Shown in pieces: positions 59,662-64,000 of a DNA stretch of 64,000 bases (positions are counted from its first letter, which is position 1; every line of letters starts with the position of its first letter). The position numbers were made by a program, and so were the translations under genes. The stretch spans positions 124,001 through 188,000 of the forward strand of contig JARGNG010000002.1 in NCBI GenBank assembly GCA_029213265.1. The letters run 5' to 3'. The notes under the pieces are model-generated. The model saw nothing but the letters and a program-made list of their open reading frames with translations. It was not told where the DNA came from and ran no database searches. This stretch comes from Verrucomicrobiales bacterium. GTDB lineage: Bacteria; Verrucomicrobiota; Verrucomicrobiia; Verrucomicrobiales; DEV007.

Positions 59662-60672
59662 TCACTCGAAGTCGTTTTTCAGGACGATTCGATGAGCAGG
59701 GCTTTCCTCGTGAAGCCGTTTCATTGCCTCGTTCACTTCGGAAAGCGGCATCGTCTCCGTTTCCGGAACAATCTGGTGCCGGGCGGAGAATTCCAGCATC
59801 TTCCCGGCGGTCGATGGGCTGCCGAGAGGCGAGGCGCCGATCGATCTTTGTCCCATGATCAACGGGAAGACCTCGGAGCTCACGTTCGGCGCTGCACCGA
59901 CAAGGTGAAGTTTTCCATTGGGGCGAAGCATCGCGATATACTTCTGCCAATCCAATTCGACGTTCACCGTGACGAGAAGAAAATCGAGACTGTCGATCGC
60001 TTTCTCAAGAGCGCTGTCGTCTTTTGAGTGGATGAAGTGGTGCGCTCCGAGCCGTCTCGCATGCTCCTCTTTGTCCGGGGAGGTGGAAAAGGCGGTGACT
60101 TGGCAGCCCCACTTGTTCAGGAATTGCAGAGCCATGTGACCGAGGCCGCCGATCCCGACCACACCGACCCGGTCGGTTGGCATCACATTGCTGATGACAA
60201 TCGGGCTGAATACAGTAATGCCGCCGCAGAAAAGGGGTCCGACCGAGGCGGGGTCCAGCTCGTCGGGGATGGGCGTTGCCCAGAGACCGTTCGCGCGGAC
60301 GCGCTCCGCGAAGCCGCCGTGACGACCGACGATAGTTTGCTCGTTGTTCGGGCACAGATTTTGATTTCCACTGAGGCACTGTTCACACTTCTGGCAGGAT
60401 TGGCTGTACCATCCGAGGCCGACTCTCTGTCCCACTTCCAGATGAGTGACGAGATCACCTTTCTCAATCACTCTTCCCGCGACCTCGTGGCCGGGAACAA
60501 TCGGGTAGTCGGTCATTCCCCAGTCATTGCTCCACATACTGAGATCGCTGTGGCACAGGCCGCAGTAGTCGACGGCGATTTCAACTTCGTCGGCCCCGAG
60601 TTCTCCGGGATCATATTCGAAGACTTCCAGTTTTCCTTTCGGTTCCGTGGCTGCGTAGGCTCGTATGCTCAT
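59662..60672 (-). CDS. Zinc-dependent alcohol dehydrogenase (YahK/CAD type)
   Basis: 336 residues. Catalytic zinc ligands in D-Y-C-G-L-C-H-S-D and P-G-H-E; structural zinc cysteines in C-Q-K-C-E-Q-C-L-S-G-N-Q-N-L-C; the NAD(P) Rossmann motif is G-V-V-G-I-G-G-L-G-H. No signal peptide. ATG 60672 is preferred to one 87 bases upstream since it starts at the usual N-terminus (SIRAYAA). Family members reduce or oxidise aldehydes/alcohols. Its gene lies 61 nt downstream of a sulfatase gene on the same strand. Confidence 0.94.
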   Translation of the reverse strand: MSIRAYAATEPKGKLEVFEYDPGELGADEVEIAVDYCGLCHSDLSMWSNDWGMTDYPIVPGHEVAGRVIEKGDLVTHLEVGQRVGLGWYSQSCQKCEQCLSGNQNLCPNNEQTIVGRHGGFAERVRANGLWATPIPDELDPASVGPLFCGGITVFSPIVISNVMPTDRVGVVGIGGLGHMALQFLNKWGCQVTAFSTSPDKEEHARRLGAHHFIHSKDDSALEKAIDSLDFLLVTVNVELDWQKYIAMLRPNGKLHLVGAAPNVSSEVFPLIMGQRSIGASPLGSPSTAGKMLEFSARHQIVPETETMPLSEVNEAMKRLHEESPAHRIVLKNDFE

Positions 60673-60733
60673 GCTCCAGGTTACGCTGAAGAAGAGGGTC
60701 GGGATAATGCCAAATTGGAAACTTGAGCCGGGG

Positions 60734-62230
60734 TCACTTGCGCGAACCTTTGGGCACAATGGGTGCCGTCACCTCCTTGTTCTTCCAGTCCTGCCTCACA
60801 TCAGGTGCTCCGGCTTCCACCAGTCGTGTCTCGAGAATTTGCGCCATCTTTTTGACGCGGGACGGCTTTTCCCCGGCGATATCGTTCTGCTCGTAGGGAT
60901 CGGATTTCAGGTCATAGAGTTCGAAGGCGACCTCTGGAAAATAGGATTTCACGAGTTTAAATTTTCCCTCCCGATAGATCGAGACTGCCTTGTCCCCCGT
61001 TTGGGTGGGGCGGGGAAGAGGGTGATGCCAGAAGAACTGCTCTCTTTCGATCGAGCCACCTTTCAACGTCGGAGCCAGGCTGACTCCGTCGACATGATGC
61101 TCCGGGATCAGCGGAATGCCGGCGAGATCCAGGAGGGTCGGAAAGATGTCCGTCCCGATCGCCAAGTCGCCTGATTTTGAGCCGCTCTCGATCACTCCTG
61201 GCCAGGAAACGAGAAAGGGAACGCGGAGGCCGCCTTCGTAGAGGTGCCCCTTTCCGGCGCGATAGGGAAGATTGGAGGTAGCGACCTCTCGATTGCTGTT
61301 CGGACCCCGATTGGAGAGACCGCCGTGATCGGAGGTGAAGAGGAGGACGGTGTCATCTGCGATGTCGAGTTCATCCAGTAGAGCGAGGATGCGCCCTAGA
61401 CTGTCGTCGGTCGTTTTGACCATTGATGCATACACCGGATGATCGCGCCGGGACTTCGAGCTTCCGTCTGCCGTGATGTAGCCGTCTTTCCCTTCCGCGG
61501 GGGGAAGGTTTGGTAACTTCGATTGAAAGTATTCGATTTCCTCGGGCTTCCCTTCGATGGGAGTGTGCACGGCAAAGTGGGAGAGAAAGGCGAAGAAGGG
61601 GCGTTTTTCGGATTGCTTTGCTGCCTTTTGTTCCCGAATCCACGTCTCCGTTTCCCCGGTGAGGCGATCGGTCACGTTTTCTCCGGCTTCCCCCTCCTCA
61701 AGTCCAAGGATAGGGCCTTCCTTGCCGGGTTTTCCTGTCCGCGAATTCAGGTGAAAAGGAAAGAAGTGGCTGCCGACAGCGCCGGCATGACAGCCGCCGA
61801 TGTTGGTCTCGTATCCGCGACCGTGCGGAAATTCCTCCCCGGTCTTCCCGAGGTGCCACTTTCCGAAGAAGGCGGTTGCGTAGCCGGCATCGCGAAATGC
61901 CTCCCCGAGGGTGGGATGGGGTTTCATCGCTGTGCCGGTTGGCGAAGTTTGTGCGGCATCGCGGTAGGGGGATCGTCCGGTTTGAATGGCGAAGCGCGAC
62001 TCGACACAGCGGGGGTGGGCGCAATAGCCGTTCTGAAACGTCATGCCGCGAGCAGCCAGCTCTTCGATATGGGGCGTTTCGTAGAATCCCTTGTCTGCAC
62101 CGGGAAGGGACGTGTCCATGACTCCCATGTCATCTACGAGAAAGACGATGATATTGGGCCGGTCATCGGCGAGGGATGCAGCCGATAAGAGCAAGCCGGA
62201 AAGGAGCAGGAAAAGGGTCGGTTTCAGCAT
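60734..62230 (-). CDS. Sulfatase with atypical C-V-E-S-R formylglycine site
   Basis: 498-residue secreted sulfatase. Metal pair D33-D34 in IVFLVDDMGVMD, distal site T-S-D-H-G-G-L-S-N-R-G, and GKWHLGKTGEE. The modification site reads C75-V-E-S-R: the usual Pro/Ala at the third position is Glu. A second Cys five residues before (C70-A-H-P-R) does not fit alignment as well. The rest of the active site looks intact. FGE recognition may be altered or the enzyme may be of a subgroup with this motif. Divergent from the GH71/99-like gene. Confidence 0.92.
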   Translation of the reverse strand: MLKPTLFLLLSGLLLSAASLADDRPNIIVFLVDDMGVMDTSLPGADKGFYETPHIEELAARGMTFQNGYCAHPRCVESRFAIQTGRSPYRDAAQTSPTGTAMKPHPTLGEAFRDAGYATAFFGKWHLGKTGEEFPHGRGYETNIGGCHAGAVGSHFFPFHLNSRTGKPGKEGPILGLEEGEAGENVTDRLTGETETWIREQKAAKQSEKRPFFAFLSHFAVHTPIEGKPEEIEYFQSKLPNLPPAEGKDGYITADGSSKSRRDHPVYASMVKTTDDSLGRILALLDELDIADDTVLLFTSDHGGLSNRGPNSNREVATSNLPYRAGKGHLYEGGLRVPFLVSWPGVIESGSKSGDLAIGTDIFPTLLDLAGIPLIPEHHVDGVSLAPTLKGGSIEREQFFWHHPLPRPTQTGDKAVSIYREGKFKLVKSYFPEVAFELYDLKSDPYEQNDIAGEKPSRVKKMAQILETRLVEAGAPDVRQDWKNKEVTAPIVPKGSRK

Positions 62231-62376
62231 CGAGAATCATTCCCGCTGTGCCCGTTTTCGTCAACCAGCGGTGTTGTTTCGAGGGAAGTGTGAAAATGGG
62301 TCCTCCTGAGAAGGATTGCTCATCGTGGAAGCGGGTAGACAACAGCCCGCTGATGTGCAAAGTGCACCGTCTGCCC

Positions 62377-63678
62377 ATGCGTTTCCCTTTTTTCCTTTTC
62401 GCCCTTGCTGTCAGTTTCCCGACGATTTCCAGCGCCCAGTCTCCCGTCACCCGGGACGAGGCCTACGCGGTCCTCGCTCCGGCTGCGGCAAGGGAAACTT
62501 CCCCTGCCAATCCTGAGGGCCTCGAGGGCCGGGTCGTGACCGGATACCAGGGATGGTTCCGGGCTGAGGGAGACGGTACCGGGATGAGCTTTCACCACTA
62601 CGGAAAGGGGAGGAAATTTGAGCCGGGACATTGCACGATCGATCTCTGGCCGGATCTGAGCGAGTTTGATGAGGAGGAGAAGTTTCCGACCGCGTTTCGT
62701 CATGCCGACGGGAGCGTGGCCCATGTCTTCAGTTCGCTACATCCGAAGACCGTAAATCGACATTTTCAATGGATGGCGGAATACGGAATCGACGGTGCCT
62801 TCGTGCAACGCTTTGCCACCCATGGCGCGACGGAAAAGCGAAACTGGCAGGGGCTGAAATGGGAAAACGAAAAGCTGCTTCTTTGCCGTGACGCGGCAAT
62901 GAAGAACAAACGGAACTGGATCCTGATGTACGATCTCTCCGGAATCTCGGACGATGATTTTGAACGCCTTGCCGAAGATTGGAAGCACCTTCGTGAGGGG
63001 ATGCAACTCGGTATCGATCCGAACGACTCCGCCTATCTGCACGTGAACGGGAAACCGCTCGTTGCGATCTGGGGCGTTGGTTTTGATGACGACCGGAAAT
63101 ACGGATTGGAAAAGGCCGAGTGGTTTATCCGTCTTCTCAAACACAATCCCGAATGGGGTGGGATGAGCATTATGTTAGGAGTTCCCTACTACTGGCGGGA
63201 ACAGATTCGAGACGCAACGGAGGATCAGAAACTGCATTCCGTCTTAAAGCTGGCCGATGTTCTCAGTCCCTGGTCGGTCGGGCGCTATCGGGGAGAAGAG
63301 GATATGGCGGAAAAGATCCGGGCCATTCAGAGCGCGGATCGCAAATGGGCCGACAAGAACGGGATCCAGATGCTGCCGGTTCTCTACCCGGGTTTCAGTT
63401 GGAAGAATCTATACGGTGAAGAGGAAAAGAGCATTTCCCGCGATGGGGGGCGCTTTCTCTGGAAGCAGTTTCAGGCGACGGCCATGGCCGGAAACGGCAC
63501 CGCCTATCTCGCAATGTTCGACGAAATTGACGAGGGGACTGCAATCTTCAAATGCTCCAACGATCCTCCGGTGGGCGAATCTGTTTTCCAGACCTTCGAG
63601 GGACTGCCTTCTGATCACTATCTCTGGCTCGCCGGAGAAGGACGGCGGCTATTGCGCGGGGAATTGCCAACGAGGTAA
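62377..63678 (+). CDS. Glycoside hydrolase family 71/99-like protein, exported
   Basis: 433 residues, signal peptide. The block VVTGYQGWFRAEGDG, then FQWMAEYGIDGAFVQRF, NWILMYDLSG, PLVAIWGVGFDD and TAYLAMFDEIDEGTAIFK match GH71/99-like barrels, which include endo-alpha-mannanases/mannosidases and alpha-glucanases. The DEIDEG motif near the end carries likely catalytic acids. Start ATG 62377 was preferred to one 24 bases upstream. It is the only clear glycosidase in the window, divergent from a sulfatase, and may cut the polymer desulfated by its neighbours. Confidence 0.88.
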   Translation: MRFPFFLFALAVSFPTISSAQSPVTRDEAYAVLAPAAARETSPANPEGLEGRVVTGYQGWFRAEGDGTGMSFHHYGKGRKFEPGHCTIDLWPDLSEFDEEEKFPTAFRHADGSVAHVFSSLHPKTVNRHFQWMAEYGIDGAFVQRFATHGATEKRNWQGLKWENEKLLLCRDAAMKNKRNWILMYDLSGISDDDFERLAEDWKHLREGMQLGIDPNDSAYLHVNGKPLVAIWGVGFDDDRKYGLEKAEWFIRLLKHNPEWGGMSIMLGVPYYWREQIRDATEDQKLHSVLKLADVLSPWSVGRYRGEEDMAEKIRAIQSADRKWADKNGIQMLPVLYPGFSWKNLYGEEEKSISRDGGRFLWKQFQATAMAGNGTAYLAMFDEIDEGTAIFKCSNDPPVGESVFQTFEGLPSDHYLWLAGEGRRLLRGELPTR

Positions 63679-63746
63679 CGCGAAACCTCAGTTTCCGCGG
63701 CGGGAAGAAGGGGTGAAAAACTCTTCTCGGATCTGAAATTCTCTTT

Positions 63747-64000
63747 ATGTTACGGACTATGTTGAATCGAATTTTTCTGGCCTTTCTCTTCTCTGTTTTC
63801 ACCGGGGCTTTCTCCCTACAGGCGGAGGATCGGCTCGTTCTTGTCGGAGCCTCTTACGGGAAGAATGTTCTCGCGATCTGTGAAGCCAATGGCGACGTGC
63901 TCTGGAAGTTGGATACGGAAGGACCGAAAAAAGGTCACGCGGGGCATCACGATGTTCACCTTCTCTCTGACGGAAATATCCTCTTTCACGATTCCTGGAC
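63747..64000 (+). CDS. Exported PQQ-like beta-propeller protein, partial
   Basis: 84 codons visible; the gene runs off the right edge. Starts ATG 63747 or in-frame ATG 63759. A signal peptide (M-L-N-R-I-F-L-A-F-L-F-S-V-F-T-G) is followed by LVLVGASYGKNVLAICEANG and D-V-L-W-K-L-D-T-E, the blade pattern of PQQ-like beta-propellers. Function cannot be assigned from the fragment. Confidence 0.75.
   Translation, partial: MLRTMLNRIFLAFLFSVFTGAFSLQAEDRLVLVGASYGKNVLAICEANGDVLWKLDTEGPKKGHAGHHDVHLLSDGNILFHDSW

Overview
The window reads as a chromosomal segment of a marine-type member of the PVC superphylum, most likely Verrucomicrobiota. Evidence for this is the ten secreted sulfatases, the DUF1501/DUF1549-DUF1553, DUF1552 and DUF1587-1595 cytochrome families, ThuA-like proteins, CotH and lamin-tail secreted proteins, a PVC-type CxxCH dehydrogenase fusion, and an ECF sigma factor paired with a FecR-LamG protein. 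Nearly every product carries a Sec, Tat or lipoprotein signal. I found no rRNA, tRNA, CRISPR array, phage or classical insertion sequence.

Layout. 0-7.3 kb: a five-gene minus-strand run (sulfatase with a VHL-like tail, DapA-family lyase/aldolase, M24 peptidase, DUF885 hydrolase, partial sulfatase), divergent from a PAS-AraC regulator. 7.4-11.6 kb: one giant ThuA/SGNH/propeller/cytochrome c protein. 11.8-14.8 kb: a compact RiPP cluster made of an NTF2-like protein, a Tat-leader Gly-rich precursor with six Trp-x-Asn repeats, a SPASM-only partner and a radical SAM/SPASM maturase. 14.8-15.4 kb: degenerate sequence. 15.5-20.0 kb: a 1509-residue CotH/lamin-tail protein. 20.1-29.0 kb: epimerase, small hypothetical, esterase, then a DUF1553, sulfatase, DUF1501 group split by a GxxExxY cassette with 26-bp inverted ends. 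29.1-30.3 kb: a thioredoxin-fold protein with in-frame UGA, a candidate selenoprotein. 30.3-36.4 kb: serine hydrolase, ECF sigma/FecR-LamG pair, and three tandem secretin-like paralogues. 36.4-41.7 kb: DUF1552, DUF1592-type cytochrome, sulfatase. 41.9-64 kb: more sulfatases interleaved with ThuA, alpha/beta hydrolase, epimerase, DLH, SGNH, Na/Pi transporter, alcohol dehydrogenase and GH71/99-like genes.

Together the genes describe an envelope machinery for stripping sulfate from, and breaking down, sulfated glycans or glycoproteins. Esterases, SGNH hydrolases, peptidases, isomerase-like barrels and periplasmic heme proteins accompany the sulfatases. The most distinctive content is the predicted cyclophane (triceptide) RiPP cluster, the candidate CxU selenoprotein, and a bipartite GTTAG-N13-CGGYAGTG motif in front of the ECF sigma gene and two degradative genes, which suggests an autoregulated regulon.
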